From NCBI GenBank assembly GCA_963741495.1, contig CAVUID010000015.1, positions 1-64,000 on the forward strand: a stretch of DNA of 64,000 nt, given 5' to 3'. A program made the translations under genes and the position numbers. Numbering within the stretch: position 1 is the first letter of the stretch; each line of letters begins with the position of its first letter. Below the pieces are notes generated by a model. The model did not search any database, was not told the DNA's origin, and saw only the letters and a list, made by a program, of their open reading frames with translations. This DNA is from Sulfurimicrobium sp963741495 (GTDB lineage Bacteria > Pseudomonadota > Gammaproteobacteria > Burkholderiales > Sulfuricellaceae). Positions 35,324 to 45,069 of the stretch are shown piece by piece.

Positions 35324-36132
35324 GGATCGCACTGGGTCTCGAATACGATGGCAGCGGCTTCTGTGGCTGGCAGAGTCAGCCTTCACGCTGCGGTGTACAG
35401 GATGCGCTGGAACTGGCCCTGGCCGGGATCGCTGGAGAACCTGTCCGAGTGCATGCTGCTGGGCGTACAGATACCGGCGTGCATGCGCTTGCTCAGGTCG
35501 TGCATTTTGAAACTTCTGCCGTGCGCCCAGAATCGGCCTGGGTGCGCGGTTGCAATGCGCTTTTGCCTGAAAGCGTCAGTATTCAATGGGCGCGTCAGGT
35601 AGCTGATGATTTTCATGCCCGGTTTTCTGCACAGGGTCGGCGCTATCGATATTTGTTGCTTAATCACCCGGTGCGTCCGGGATTATTCGCTGGGAAAATG
35701 GGCTGGTTTCATGCACCGCTAGATCTCGAATTGATGCGCGATGGGGCAAATTACCTGCTGGGTGAACATGATTTTTCTGCCTTCCGTGCCTCCTGTTGCC
35801 AGGCAAAGTCACCCGTGAGGCATTTGCGTCACCTGACGCTTGAACGGCAGGGCGATACCCTGATTTTTGATCTTGCCGCCAATGGTTTTTTGCACCATAT
35901 GGTGCGCAATATCGTGGGTTGTCTGGTGTATGTGGGCAAGGGAAAATATCCGCCAGAGTGGATTGCCGAACTGTTGCAGCAAGCCGATCGAACCCGTGCC
36001 GCACCCACTTTTTCCCCGGCTGGCCTTTACTTTTGCGGTGCCGAGTATGGTCCGAAATGGAATTTTCCAAGCGCGGGCCGGATGCTGAGTTTTGGATTAG
36101 AATACCCGCCCGGAACCGATATTCTTAAGTAA
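35317..36132 (+). CDS. truA: tRNA pseudouridine(38-40) synthase TruA
   Basis: A 271 aa enzyme. The catalytic Asp52 lies in AAGRTDTGVHA; FLHHMVRNIVG is the C-terminal TruA signature. It isomerises uridines 38-40 in the anticodon stem-loop of many tRNAs. It starts at GTG 35317, seven bases inside the upstream gene, so translation is probably coupled. trpF follows after four bases. Confidence 0.94.
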   Translation: MVRIALGLEYDGSGFCGWQSQPSRCGVQDALELALAGIAGEPVRVHAAGRTDTGVHALAQVVHFETSAVRPESAWVRGCNALLPESVSIQWARQVADDFHARFSAQGRRYRYLLLNHPVRPGLFAGKMGWFHAPLDLELMRDGANYLLGEHDFSAFRASCCQAKSPVRHLRHLTLERQGDTLIFDLAANGFLHHMVRNIVGCLVYVGKGKYPPEWIAELLQQADRTRAAPTFSPAGLYFCGAEYGPKWNFPSAGRMLSFGLEYPPGTDILK

Positions 36133-36136
36133 GATC

Positions 36137-36757
36137 ATGACCCGCTCCAAAATCTGTGGCATAACCCGTGTTGAAGATGGTCTTGCGGCGGCGCAGTATG
36201 GCGCTGATGCAATCGGGCTGGTTTTCTACCCCCCCAGCCCGCGTCACGTTTCGACTGCGCAGGCTGCTGTCATTGCGGCCGCATTGCCTCCATTCGTTAC
36301 AACAGTGGGTCTGTTCGTTAACCCAGATGCGGCTGACGTCAGGGCGGCCCTGGGTGCATTGCGTCTGGACCTCTTGCAGTTTCATGGCGATGAAACGCCA
36401 GCGTTCTGTGCCAGTTTCGGTGTGCCTTATCTCAAGGCTGTACGCGTCAAACCGGGTGTGGATTTGATACAATACGCAATTCGTTTCCGTGGCGCCAAGG
36501 GGCTGCTGCTGGATGCCTTTGTCGAAGGCAAGGCTGGTGGTACGGGGGAATCTTTTGATTGGAAACTGATTCCGGACGATTTGCCATTGCCGGTCATTCT
36601 GTCTGGCGGTCTGGATCCGGCTAATGTCAAAGCCGCCATCGAACGGGTCAGGCCCTGGGCAGTAGATGTGTCGAGCGGCGTCGAAGCCAGCAAGGGTATT
36701 AAGGATGCGGCCAGAATTGCCGCATTCATGCGGGAAATACGCAAGGAGTGTGTATAA
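36137..36757 (+). CDS. trpF: phosphoribosylanthranilate isomerase
   Basis: A 206 aa TIM barrel. The general base Cys is in SKICGITR and the acid Asp is in VDVSSGVE near the C-terminus. It catalyses the Amadori rearrangement in tryptophan synthesis. The order truA-trpF-trpB-trpA-accD is conserved in betaproteobacteria. Upstream trp genes (trpE, D, C) are not in the window. Confidence 0.95.
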   Translation: MTRSKICGITRVEDGLAAAQYGADAIGLVFYPPSPRHVSTAQAAVIAAALPPFVTTVGLFVNPDAADVRAALGALRLDLLQFHGDETPAFCASFGVPYLKAVRVKPGVDLIQYAIRFRGAKGLLLDAFVEGKAGGTGESFDWKLIPDDLPLPVILSGGLDPANVKAAIERVRPWAVDVSSGVEASKGIKDAARIAAFMREIRKECV

Positions 36758-37957
36758 GTGCAAATGTATGATCTACCGGATGAGCACGGCCATTTCGGCC
36801 CTTATGGCGGTATTTTTGTGGCCGAAACCCTGATCGAGGCGCTGGAGGAACTGCGCATTGCCTATGAGCAATGCCGCAAGGATCCGGTGTTTCAGGCTGA
36901 GTTCGTGCGCGAACTGAAACATTATGTCGGCCGTCCAAGCCCTATTTACCATGCCAGTCGCTGGTCCGAGCACCTTGGCGGGGCGCAGATCTATCTCAAG
37001 CGCGAAGATCTCAATCACACCGGCGCACACAAGATCAACAATACCATCGGTCAGGCGCTGCTGGCCCGGCGCATGGGCAAAAAGCGCGTCATCGCCGAGA
37101 CCGGTGCCGGTCAGCATGGGGTGGCGTCAGCAACAGTGGCAGCTCGCTATGGCCTGGAGTGCGTGGTTTACATGGGCAGCGAGGACATCAAACGTCAGGC
37201 GCCCAACGTCTACCGCATGAAGCTCTTGGGCGCCACGGTGGTGCCGGTAGAGTCCGGCTCGAAAACGCTCAAGGATGCCCTGAACGAGGCCATGCGCGAC
37301 TGGGTCACCAATGTCGAAAGCACTTTTTACATTCTGGGTACGGCGGCAGGCCCGCATCCCTACCCCATGCTGGTGCGCGATTTCCAGTGCGTGATCGGCG
37401 AGGAAGCCAAGGTGCAGATGCCGGAAATGATTGGCCGTCAACCGGACGCGGTGATTGCCTGCATCGGCGGCGGGTCCAATGCGATCGGAATTTTCTATCC
37501 ATATATTCCGGTGGATGGCGTCAAACTGATTGGCGTCGAAGCAGCCGGCCTGGGGCTGGCAAGCGGCAAGCATGCGGCGCCGCTCAATGCCGGCGGCGTC
37601 GGTGTGCTGCATGGTGCTCGCCAGTACCTGATGCAGGATGCCAACGGCCAGATCATCGAAACCCATTCTATTTCTGCCGGCCTGGACTATCCTGGTGTAG
37701 GACCGGAGCACTGCTGGCTCAAGGACAGCGGTCGTGCCGAGTATGTCGCGGTCACTGATGACGAAGCCTTGCGCGCCTTTCATGACTTGTGTCGCTTCGA
37801 AGGCATCATTCCGGCTCTGGAATCGAGCCACGCCCTGGCCTATGCAGCCAAACTTGCGCCAACACTGGCCAAGGACAAGGTGTTGCTGGTCAATTTGTCC
37901 GGCCGTGGCGACAAGGATATGAACACGGTGGCCGAGCTGTCGGGCATCAAGTTTTAA
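36758..37957 (+). CDS. trpB: tryptophan synthase beta chain
   Basis: A 399 aa PLP enzyme. The Schiff-base Lys is in HTGAHKINN, and GGGSNAIG binds the cofactor phosphate. It joins indole and serine to make tryptophan within the alpha2-beta2 complex. An AAGGAG site ends in the trpF 3' end; the start is GTG 36758 immediately after the trpF stop, or ATG 36764. trpA follows after 12 bases. Confidence 0.96.
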   Translation: MQMYDLPDEHGHFGPYGGIFVAETLIEALEELRIAYEQCRKDPVFQAEFVRELKHYVGRPSPIYHASRWSEHLGGAQIYLKREDLNHTGAHKINNTIGQALLARRMGKKRVIAETGAGQHGVASATVAARYGLECVVYMGSEDIKRQAPNVYRMKLLGATVVPVESGSKTLKDALNEAMRDWVTNVESTFYILGTAAGPHPYPMLVRDFQCVIGEEAKVQMPEMIGRQPDAVIACIGGGSNAIGIFYPYIPVDGVKLIGVEAAGLGLASGKHAAPLNAGGVGVLHGARQYLMQDANGQIIETHSISAGLDYPGVGPEHCWLKDSGRAEYVAVTDDEALRAFHDLCRFEGIIPALESSHALAYAAKLAPTLAKDKVLLVNLSGRGDKDMNTVAELSGIKF

Positions 37958-37969
37958 AACGGAATTTTC

Positions 37970-38767
37970 ATGTCACGCATAGCAGCTACTTTTAAAAATC
38001 TTCATGTTCAGGGTAAAAAAGCCTTGATCCCTTTCATTACCGCGGGCGATCCATCTCCTGCCCATACTGTGCCGTTGATGCACAAGCTGGTCGAGGCGGG
38101 GGCGGATATCCTTGAACTGGGTGTGCCGTTCTCCGATCCGATGGCGGATGGGCCCACCATTCAGCGTGCAAGTGAACGAGCCTTGAAGCATGGCGTCAGC
38201 CTCAGGGATGTGCTGGCGCTGGTGGCTGAGTTTCGCAAAACCAACTCGACTACGCCAGTGGTGCTGATGGGCTATGCCAATCCAATTGAGGTCATGGGCT
38301 ACGAACAATTTGCCCAGGCGGCGGGAAGCGCTGGCGTGGATGGCGTGCTGACGGTGGATTATCCGCCGGAAGAGTGTGCTGGCCTTGCTGCTGCCTTGCA
38401 GCAACGCGACATCGATATGATTTTCCTGCTTTCGCCCACCACCCCTGACAAGCGTTTCGAACTGGTGGCAAAACTGGCGCGGGGTTTTATTTACTATGTT
38501 TCACTCAAGGGCGTGACGGGTTCGGCGAATCTGGATCTGCAGGAAGTCAGCCAAAAAATTCCCCTTATTCAGGCCGCTGCCAGCCTGCCGGTGGGTGTCG
38601 GATTTGGAATTCGCGATGGGGAAACGGCTCGGGCCGTGGCCCAGTTTGCCGATGCGGTGGTGATCGGCAGCCGTATCGTGCAGGAAATAGAAAATTCAGC
38701 AGCAGATGCCGTGGCGCAAAATGTCTTTACCCTGGTCAAGGGTATTCGCACTGCCATGGATAATTAA
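37970..38767 (+). CDS. trpA: tryptophan synthase alpha chain
   Basis: A 265 aa TIM barrel. The catalytic Glu and Asp are in LELGVPFSDPMADGPTIQ. It cleaves indole-3-glycerol phosphate to indole, which is channelled to TrpB. Length is normal. A heptamer repeat array separates it from accD. Confidence 0.96.
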   Translation: MSRIAATFKNLHVQGKKALIPFITAGDPSPAHTVPLMHKLVEAGADILELGVPFSDPMADGPTIQRASERALKHGVSLRDVLALVAEFRKTNSTTPVVLMGYANPIEVMGYEQFAQAAGSAGVDGVLTVDYPPEECAGLAAALQQRDIDMIFLLSPTTPDKRFELVAKLARGFIYYVSLKGVTGSANLDLQEVSQKIPLIQAAASLPVGVGFGIRDGETARAVAQFADAVVIGSRIVQEIENSAADAVAQNVFTLVKGIRTAMDN

Positions 38768-38770
38768 GTA

Positions 38771-38867
38771 AACAGCCATCAGCTGTCAGCCATCAGCAGT
38801 CAGCAATTGAGAAGCGGCTTTGCCGCGCATTTACTGACTGCTGATGGCTGACTGCTGACAGCTAATT
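38771..38867. repeat. second inverted array of NNTCAGC heptamers, between trpA and accD
   Basis: The left arm has CATCAGC, TGTCAGC, CATCAGC, AGTCAGC in tandem from 38777. The right arm has ACTGACT, GCTGATG, GCTGACT, GCTGACA, GCTAATT from 38833. The central loop contains GCGGC-TTT-GCCGC, itself a small hairpin. It is the same family as the array at 29199 but with different variable bases. It ends 12 bases before the accD ATG. Confidence 0.88.
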
Positions 38868-38879
38868 TAAGGATATATC

Positions 38880-39749
38880 ATGAGCTGGTTTCAGAAACTT
38901 CTTCCCCCCAAAATCAAGCGCAAGATCGATACCGACACCAAGAAATCCGTTCCCGAGGGGCTGTGGAGCAAGTGCCCCACTTGTGAGTCCGTACTGTATC
39001 GGACGGATCTGGAGAAGAACCTGGAAGTGTGCCCGAAGTGCGGGCATCACTACCGCATCTCTGCCCGTACCCGTCTGCATGTTCTGCTTGATGCCGAAGG
39101 GCGTCAGGAAATCGGTGCTTCCGTGACGCCGGTCGATAGCCTGAAATTCAAGGACAGCAAACGCTATGTCGAGCGTCTTGTGGATGCGAAGCGGGATACC
39201 GGCGAGACGGATGCGTTGGTGGTGATGCAGGGCAGCGTTAAAGGCGTCAATCTGGTTGCAGCTGCTTTTGAGTTCAAGTTCATGGGCGGGTCCATGGGCT
39301 CGGTGGTAGGTGAGCGTTTCGTCCGTGGCGTGGATGTCTGCCTGGAAAAACACATTCCTTTCGTATGCTTTTCCGCCAGCGGCGGGGCGCGCATGCAGGA
39401 AGGTTTGCTGTCCCTGATGCAGATGGCCAAGACCAGTGCCGCACTGGCAAAGCTGGGCGATGCCGGTCTGCCGTTCATCTCGGTGCTTACTGATCCGACC
39501 ATGGGCGGAGTTTCCGCCAGTTTTGCCATGCTCGGCGACATTATCGTGGCGGAACCTAATGCCCTGATCGGCTTTGCCGGTCCGCGAGTGATCGAGCAAA
39601 CAGTGCGTGAAACCCTGCCTGATGGTTTCCAGCGCGCAGAATTTCTGGTTGAGCATGGCGCTGTGGATCTGATTATCGATCGCCGTCAGATGCGTGACCG
39701 GCTTGCCAGCCTGCTGACCATGATGTCGCGGATGCCCGCAGCGGCCTGA
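38880..39749 (+). CDS. accD: acetyl-CoA carboxylase carboxyltransferase beta subunit
   Basis: A 289 aa protein with an N-terminal zinc ribbon (Cys32, Cys35, Cys51, Cys54) and a crotonase-fold carboxyltransferase domain containing FSASGGARMQEG and PTMGGVSASFAMLGD. With AccA it transfers the carboxyl group from biotin to acetyl-CoA, making malonyl-CoA. The zinc ribbon also binds nucleic acid in E. coli, giving translational control. folC follows. Confidence 0.96.
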   Translation: MSWFQKLLPPKIKRKIDTDTKKSVPEGLWSKCPTCESVLYRTDLEKNLEVCPKCGHHYRISARTRLHVLLDAEGRQEIGASVTPVDSLKFKDSKRYVERLVDAKRDTGETDALVVMQGSVKGVNLVAAAFEFKFMGGSMGSVVGERFVRGVDVCLEKHIPFVCFSASGGARMQEGLLSLMQMAKTSAALAKLGDAGLPFISVLTDPTMGGVSASFAMLGDIIVAEPNALIGFAGPRVIEQTVRETLPDGFQRAEFLVEHGAVDLIIDRRQMRDRLASLLTMMSRMPAAA

Positions 39750-39779
39750 GATCGGTTTGGGCTGAGATCACCCTGAACC

Positions 39780-41066
39780 GTGGCTATGCCTCAGCCTCCA
39801 GCCGCCAGTTCGCCGACTTCGTTGCCGGACTGGCTGGCCTATCTGGAGCAATTGCACCCGAAGACCATCGAACTGGGGTTGGAGCGGGTGAGTCAGGTCA
39901 AGGCACGGCTGCAACTCAGGCCTGCCTTTCTCATCATCACCGTGGGTGGCACCAATGGCAAAGGCTCTACCTGTGCGATGCTGGAAGCCATTCTGTCCGC
40001 AGCCGGTTACAAGACGGGCCTCTATACTTCACCTCATCTACTGCGCTACAACGAGCGGGTTCGCATCGCCATGCAGGAAGCGTCCGACCCCGCGCTATGC
40101 GATGCATTTGCCGCAGTGGAGACCGCGCGCGGCGAAATATCACTGAGTTATTTCGAATTTGGCACGCTGGCCGCCATGTGGCTGTTCCAGCAGCAACAGG
40201 TCGAGGTGGCCGTTCTGGAAGTGGGTCTGGGCGGGCGTCTCGATGCGGTGAATGCTTTCGATGCGGACTGCGCCATTGTGACCAGCGTGGATCTCGATCA
40301 CATGGATTACCTGGGCGATAACCGTGAAATTATCGGCTGGGAAAAAGCCGGTATATTCCGGGCTGACAAACCTGCCGTCTGCGCGGATGCCAGTCCGCCA
40401 AATCGCCTGCTGGATCACGCGGCACAAATTGGGGCCAATCTGAAGCTTATCGGCAAAGATTTCGTTGCACAGCGAGACGATTCGCAGTGGCAATTTTCCA
40501 GCCAGGGCGGCTGGCATTTAAGCCTGCCATATCCGTCTTTGCGCGGGACTTATCAAGTGGATAACGCCAGTGCCTGCCTTGCTGCCCTGGAGACGCTCAG
40601 GGAGCGCCTGCCCGTTACGCCAGATGATATTCGCCGCGGCCTGCTGGAGGCATCTGTGCCGGGGCGTTTTCAAGTGCTGCCCGGACACCCGGTCGTGATT
40701 CTCGACGTGGCCCACAATCCGCATGCGGCCCGTGCGCTTGCGAGCAACCTGGGCCAGATGAGGCGGGACGGCAGGACGATTGCGGTGTTCGCCATGCTTG
40801 CGGACAAGGATATCAGCGGGGTGGTTGCCGCCTTGAAAGATGTGATCGACCTTTGGCTGGTGTCCGGGATTGATCATCCACGTGGAATGGCAGCGGATGC
40901 ATTGGCGGCTCATGTGGCCGATCAGGCTCATGAGGTGTTCCCGGATATCGCCGCTGCTTATCGCCATGCCTGCCAAATTGCAGGCGGAAGTGATAGAATC
41001 GTGGCCTTCGGTTCTTTCCATACCGTAGCCGAAATCATGCAGCAACGTACACCCATCTATTCATGA
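39780..41066 (+). CDS. folC: folylpolyglutamate synthase / dihydrofolate synthase
   Basis: A 428 aa Mur-ligase-like enzyme with the P-loop GGTNGKGST, the omega-loop region YTSPHLLRYNERV, and DVAHNPHAARAL in the C-terminal domain. It adds glutamate to dihydropteroate and to folates. Starts at GTG 39780 or ATG 39786. It precedes the SPOR-domain gene by 17 bases in the conserved accD-folC-dedD-cvpA-purF order. Confidence 0.94.
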   Translation: MAMPQPPAASSPTSLPDWLAYLEQLHPKTIELGLERVSQVKARLQLRPAFLIITVGGTNGKGSTCAMLEAILSAAGYKTGLYTSPHLLRYNERVRIAMQEASDPALCDAFAAVETARGEISLSYFEFGTLAAMWLFQQQQVEVAVLEVGLGGRLDAVNAFDADCAIVTSVDLDHMDYLGDNREIIGWEKAGIFRADKPAVCADASPPNRLLDHAAQIGANLKLIGKDFVAQRDDSQWQFSSQGGWHLSLPYPSLRGTYQVDNASACLAALETLRERLPVTPDDIRRGLLEASVPGRFQVLPGHPVVILDVAHNPHAARALASNLGQMRRDGRTIAVFAMLADKDISGVVAALKDVIDLWLVSGIDHPRGMAADALAAHVADQAHEVFPDIAAAYRHACQIAGGSDRIVAFGSFHTVAEIMQQRTPIYS

Positions 41067-41083
41067 ATGAGCGCTTAGACTGA

Positions 41084-41728
41084 ATGGCAAACCAGCCTTC
41101 CCCAACTGTTGAAGAAATTCAGCTCCGCAAACGCGCACGCCGCCGCCTGATCGGTGCAATCACGCTGGTGATACTGATGGTCACGCTGTTGCCCATGGTG
41201 CTGGACGACGAACCGAAGCCCGTGGGGCAGGATATCACCATCAATATCCCATCCCCTCAAGGTGCTGATGCCTCATTCAAGGCCGCACCTGAACCGGTGA
41301 CTTTGCCGTCAGCGCAACCTGTTGTTGCAGAGCCTGAAAAGCCAGCGGCAGTGGCGGAAAAAGCACCTGAACCCAAGCCGAAACCAATGCCTTCCGTGAA
41401 AGCTGAAAAACCAGTAGAAGCGCCCAGGCCACCAGTCGAAAAACCCAAGGAAGCCAAGCCAGTCGCCAAAGTGGTTGAAACACAGCACACCGGCACCAGC
41501 TATGTGGTCCTTCTTGGCGCCTTTCTGGGCGAAGCGAATGCCCGGCAGCGGCAAGCCAAGCTGAAAGAGCTTGGCGTCAAATATTACGTGGAAAAAATCA
41601 AATCGCCGGCGGGTGATAAAATGGCAGTTCGTGCCGGCCCCTACGCCAGCCGCCAGGATGCAGAGCATGTACTGGCCAGGCTCAAGTCGGCAGGCATCCA
41701 GGATGGCATGGTGGCTGAGAAGAAATAA
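41084..41728 (+). CDS. SPOR-domain cell division protein, DedD-like
   Basis: A 214 aa inner membrane protein: a short basic cytoplasmic end, one membrane helix (about 21-40), a Pro/Lys/Ala-rich periplasmic linker (about 60-130) and a C-terminal SPOR domain (about 137-212) starting YVVLLGAFLGEANARQ. SPOR domains bind peptidoglycan stripped of stem peptides at the septum. Its position between folC and cvpA matches dedD of E. coli. Confidence 0.88.
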   Translation: MANQPSPTVEEIQLRKRARRRLIGAITLVILMVTLLPMVLDDEPKPVGQDITINIPSPQGADASFKAAPEPVTLPSAQPVVAEPEKPAAVAEKAPEPKPKPMPSVKAEKPVEAPRPPVEKPKEAKPVAKVVETQHTGTSYVVLLGAFLGEANARQRQAKLKELGVKYYVEKIKSPAGDKMAVRAGPYASRQDAEHVLARLKSAGIQDGMVAEKK

Positions 41729-41755
41729 TGTTTTCAGTCTGACATCCAAAGACGA

Positions 41756-42247
41756 ATGACGGTTTTTGATTACTCGGTATTATTGATTGTCGGGCTTTCC
41801 ATCCTGCTCAGCGTGATGCGCGGTGCAGTGCGTGAAATTCTTGCGTTGGCTTCCTGGGTGGCGGCCTTTCTGGTGGCCAATGCTTATGGCGTGTGGCTGG
41901 CGGCGCAATTGCCGGAGGCCATTCCGGGGGAGCCGCTGAAACTGCTGGCCGCATTTGTCATTCTGTTCCTGACCATTCTGCTGCTGATGAGCCTGTTCTC
42001 CATCGCATTGTCGGAACTGGTCAAGACGGTGGGGCTGGGTACATTTGATCGCGGACTCGGTGCGATCTTTGGTTTTTCACGAGGTCTGCTGATCGTGATG
42101 GTGCTGGTGCTGCTGTCAGGACTGACTGCCTTGCCACACCAGCAGTTCTGGCGCGATGCAATGTTCAGTGCGCCACTGGAAGCGTTGACCATGAAAGCCA
42201 GGGTCTGGTTGCCGGATGATTTTGCCAAACGGCTCAGTTACGAATAA
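41756..42247 (+). CDS. cvpA: CvpA family membrane protein
   Basis: A 163 aa protein with four predicted membrane helices and the N-terminal family pattern DYSVLLIVGLSILLSVMRG followed by VREILALASWV. Named for colicin V production in E. coli; later work links it to envelope stress and bile resistance. It is upstream of purF, as in E. coli. Confidence 0.9.
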   Translation: MTVFDYSVLLIVGLSILLSVMRGAVREILALASWVAAFLVANAYGVWLAAQLPEAIPGEPLKLLAAFVILFLTILLLMSLFSIALSELVKTVGLGTFDRGLGAIFGFSRGLLIVMVLVLLSGLTALPHQQFWRDAMFSAPLEALTMKARVWLPDDFAKRLSYE

Positions 42248-42270
42248 CTATCTGAAATAGGCTCTAAACC

Positions 42271-43800
42271 ATGTGTGGAATTCTCGGCATCGTCGCTAAA
42301 ACTGCGGTCAACCAGCTGCTTTACGATGGCTTGCTGGTGTTGCAGCACCGGGGGCAGGATGCTGCGGGCATTGTGACCAGTGACGGCAGCACATTCCACA
42401 TGCACAAGGCCAATGGCCTGGTTGCAGACGTGTTTCGTACCCGCAATATGCGTTCCCTGCTGGGAAACATGGGGATTGCGCATGTGCGCTATCCCACTGC
42501 CGGCGATGCTTTTTCGTCTGCAGAAGCCCAGCCCTTTTATGTCAATTCTCCTTTTGGTATCGTGCTGGCGCATAACGGCAATCTGACCAATGCCGACCAG
42601 TTGCGCCAGGACCTCTATCGACTCGATTTGCGCCATATCAATACCACTTCAGATTCGGAAGTGTTGCTCAATGTGCTGGCGCATGAACTGCAGGCCTGCA
42701 CCCATAACGACCACCTTGACCCCACAACCATTTTCAAAGCGGTGGCCGGGGTGCATCGCCGCTGCCGTGGCGCTTATGCCGTGGTGGCAATGATTTCCGG
42801 TTATGGTCTGGTCGCCTTTCGCGATCCCCATGGAATTCGTCCGCTGGTGGTGGGACGAGCCGAAACTGAAAATGGCCCGGAATACCTGGTGGCATCTGAA
42901 AGTGTTGCGCTGGACGTGCTGGGCTATAAACTGATTCGTGACATCGATCCCGGCGAAGCCGTCCTGATTGACGAGAGCGGTAATTTTCACAGCCAGCAAT
43001 GTGCCGAAACCAGTGCGCTCAACCCCTGTATTTTCGAATATGTGTATCTGGCACGTCCTGATTCAGTCATTGATGGTATTTCGGTGTATGAAACCCGGCT
43101 GCGGATGGGTGTCAGCCTGGCAGAAAAAATCAAAAATCAGTTTGGCGATCTGGATATCGACGTGGTTATCCCGATTCCAGACACCAGTCGCCCCAGCGCC
43201 CTGCAACTGGCGAATCACCTGAATGTGCCTTACCGTGAAGGCTTCATCAAGAACCGTTATATCGGCCGCACCTTCATCATGCCGGGCCAGTCGCTGCGCA
43301 GGAAATCGGTACGCCAGAAGCTCAACGCCATCGGTATCGAATTTCAGGGCAAGAACGTGCTGCTGGTGGATGATTCCATTGTGCGTGGTACCACCAGTAA
43401 GCAAATCGTGCAGATGGCTCGCGAAGCCGGGGCGAACAAGGTCTATTTTGCGTCTGCTGCGCCACCAGTGCGTTTTCCGAATGTGTATGGTATCGACATG
43501 CCAACCCGCGCCGAATTGCTGGCCACTGGCCGAACCGACGAAGAGATTGCGCTGGAAATCGGTGCCGATGCGGTGATCTATCAGGATATCGAGGCGCTGG
43601 TCGAAGATGTGCGCGCGGCTCGTGAATCCATTACCCACTTCGACACTTCCTGCTTCAATGGCGAATATATTACCGGTGATATTACACCGGAATACCTGGC
43701 CGAGATCGAGGCCGCGCGCGGCAGGCCCAAGGCGCCGGGCGCTGGTCTGGCCAGCCGCCAGCTCGATTTGAACCTGAATGAAGAGGATGACGAATCATGA
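42271..43800 (+). CDS. purF: amidophosphoribosyltransferase
   Basis: A 509 aa enzyme. Cys2 in MCGILGIV is the N-terminal nucleophile of the glutaminase domain once Met is removed; the phosphoribosyltransferase domain has the PRPP motif VLLVDDSIVRGTTSKQI. It makes 5-phosphoribosylamine, the first committed step of purine synthesis. There is no propeptide. Its stop overlaps the metZ start (ATGA). Confidence 0.96.
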   Translation: MCGILGIVAKTAVNQLLYDGLLVLQHRGQDAAGIVTSDGSTFHMHKANGLVADVFRTRNMRSLLGNMGIAHVRYPTAGDAFSSAEAQPFYVNSPFGIVLAHNGNLTNADQLRQDLYRLDLRHINTTSDSEVLLNVLAHELQACTHNDHLDPTTIFKAVAGVHRRCRGAYAVVAMISGYGLVAFRDPHGIRPLVVGRAETENGPEYLVASESVALDVLGYKLIRDIDPGEAVLIDESGNFHSQQCAETSALNPCIFEYVYLARPDSVIDGISVYETRLRMGVSLAEKIKNQFGDLDIDVVIPIPDTSRPSALQLANHLNVPYREGFIKNRYIGRTFIMPGQSLRRKSVRQKLNAIGIEFQGKNVLLVDDSIVRGTTSKQIVQMAREAGANKVYFASAAPPVRFPNVYGIDMPTRAELLATGRTDEEIALEIGADAVIYQDIEALVEDVRAARESITHFDTSCFNGEYITGDITPEYLAEIEAARGRPKAPGAGLASRQLDLNLNEEDDES

Positions 43801-44969
43801 AGGACGATTTTGATCTTGAAACCCTGGCCGTCCGCGCCGGGACCGTGCGCAGCCAGTTCAACGAGCATTCCGAGGCCATGTTCCTCACTTCCAGCTTTGT
43901 ATTCGAGAACGCAGCACAGGCGGCCGCGCGTTTTGGCGGGCAGGAGCCGGGCAACATCTACTCGCGCTTCACCAACCCGACCGTCAGCATGCTGCAGGAG
44001 CGGCTGGCAGCACTGGAGGGGGCGGAGTTCTGCGTTGCCACCTCCAGCGGCATGTCCGCCATTCTGGCTTGCGTGATGGGCCTGCTTTCCGCCGGCGACC
44101 ATATCGTTGCCTCGCGCAGTATTTTCGGTACCACGGTTCAACTGTTCGGCAATATCCTCAAGCGCTTCGGGGTGGAAACCACCTTCGTGCCGCTGGCCGA
44201 GCCCGACGCCTGGGCAAAAGCGGTACAGCCCAACACCAAGCTGTTTTTCGTCGAGACGCCGTCCAATCCGCTCACCGAAGTGTGCGACATCGCCGTGCTG
44301 GCCGAAATCGCACATAAATCTGGCGCCTGGCTGGCGGTGGACAATTGCTTCTGCACGCCGATGCTACAGCGCCCGCTCGATCTGGGTGCGGACATCGTGA
44401 TCCATTCCGCCACCAAATACCTTGATGGTCAGGGCCGCGTACTGGGTGGCGCGGTGCTGGGCAGCAAGCAACTCATGGAAGGCGTGTACGGATTTTTGCG
44501 CACTGCCGGACCGACGCTTTCCGCATTCAATGCCTGGGTGATACTCAAAGGTCTTGAAACCCTGAAGATTCGCATGGACGCCCATTCTCGCAATGCGCTG
44601 GAACTGGCGCAGTGGCTGGAAGCCCAGTCCTGGGTGGAGCGGGTGTATTACCCGGGGCTGCCTTCGCATACCCAGCACGCGCTGGCGATGAAGCAGCAGA
44701 AAACCGGTGGCGGCATCGTGGCATTCGACGTCAAGGGCGGCAAGGACGCCGCCTGGAAACTGGTGGATGCGACGCGCATGGTTTCGATCACGGCCAACCT
44801 GGGAGATACCAAAACCACTATCACCCATCCAGCCTCCACTACCCATAGCCGTGTTACGGCTGAAGCGCGCGCTGCGGCGGGGATAGGCGACGGGTTGCTG
44901 CGCGTGGCGGTAGGGCTGGAGTCGGTTGACGATATCAAGGCCGATCTGGCGCGAGGGCTGGCCGGCTGA
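43797..44969 (+). CDS. metZ: O-succinylhomoserine sulfhydrylase
   Basis: A 390 aa Cys/Met-metabolism PLP enzyme. Lys207 in HSATKYLDGQG binds PLP. The purF-metZ junction is typical of pseudomonads and betaproteobacteria, which use direct sulfhydrylation of O-succinylhomoserine to homocysteine. By sequence alone the related MetB activity cannot be excluded, but the context favours MetZ. Confidence 0.92.
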   Translation: MKDDFDLETLAVRAGTVRSQFNEHSEAMFLTSSFVFENAAQAAARFGGQEPGNIYSRFTNPTVSMLQERLAALEGAEFCVATSSGMSAILACVMGLLSAGDHIVASRSIFGTTVQLFGNILKRFGVETTFVPLAEPDAWAKAVQPNTKLFFVETPSNPLTEVCDIAVLAEIAHKSGAWLAVDNCFCTPMLQRPLDLGADIVIHSATKYLDGQGRVLGGAVLGSKQLMEGVYGFLRTAGPTLSAFNAWVILKGLETLKIRMDAHSRNALELAQWLEAQSWVERVYYPGLPSHTQHALAMKQQKTGGGIVAFDVKGGKDAAWKLVDATRMVSITANLGDTKTTITHPASTTHSRVTAEARAAAGIGDGLLRVAVGLESVDDIKADLARGLAG

Positions 44970-44986
44970 CGGTGCCGGTTGGATTT

Positions 44987-45013
44987 AAAAAGGGGGCCCA
45001 GGCCCCCTTTTTT
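44987..45013. terminator. rho-independent terminator after metZ
   Basis: AAAAAGGGGGCC pairs with GGCCCCCTTTTT around a very tight centre, followed by a T run, 18 bases past the metZ stop. Confidence 0.92.
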
Positions 45014-45069
45014 GTTGCTTGTCCCGATCGTATTGCGCACAATGGGGCGACAAAGCAAGGGAGAATGAA

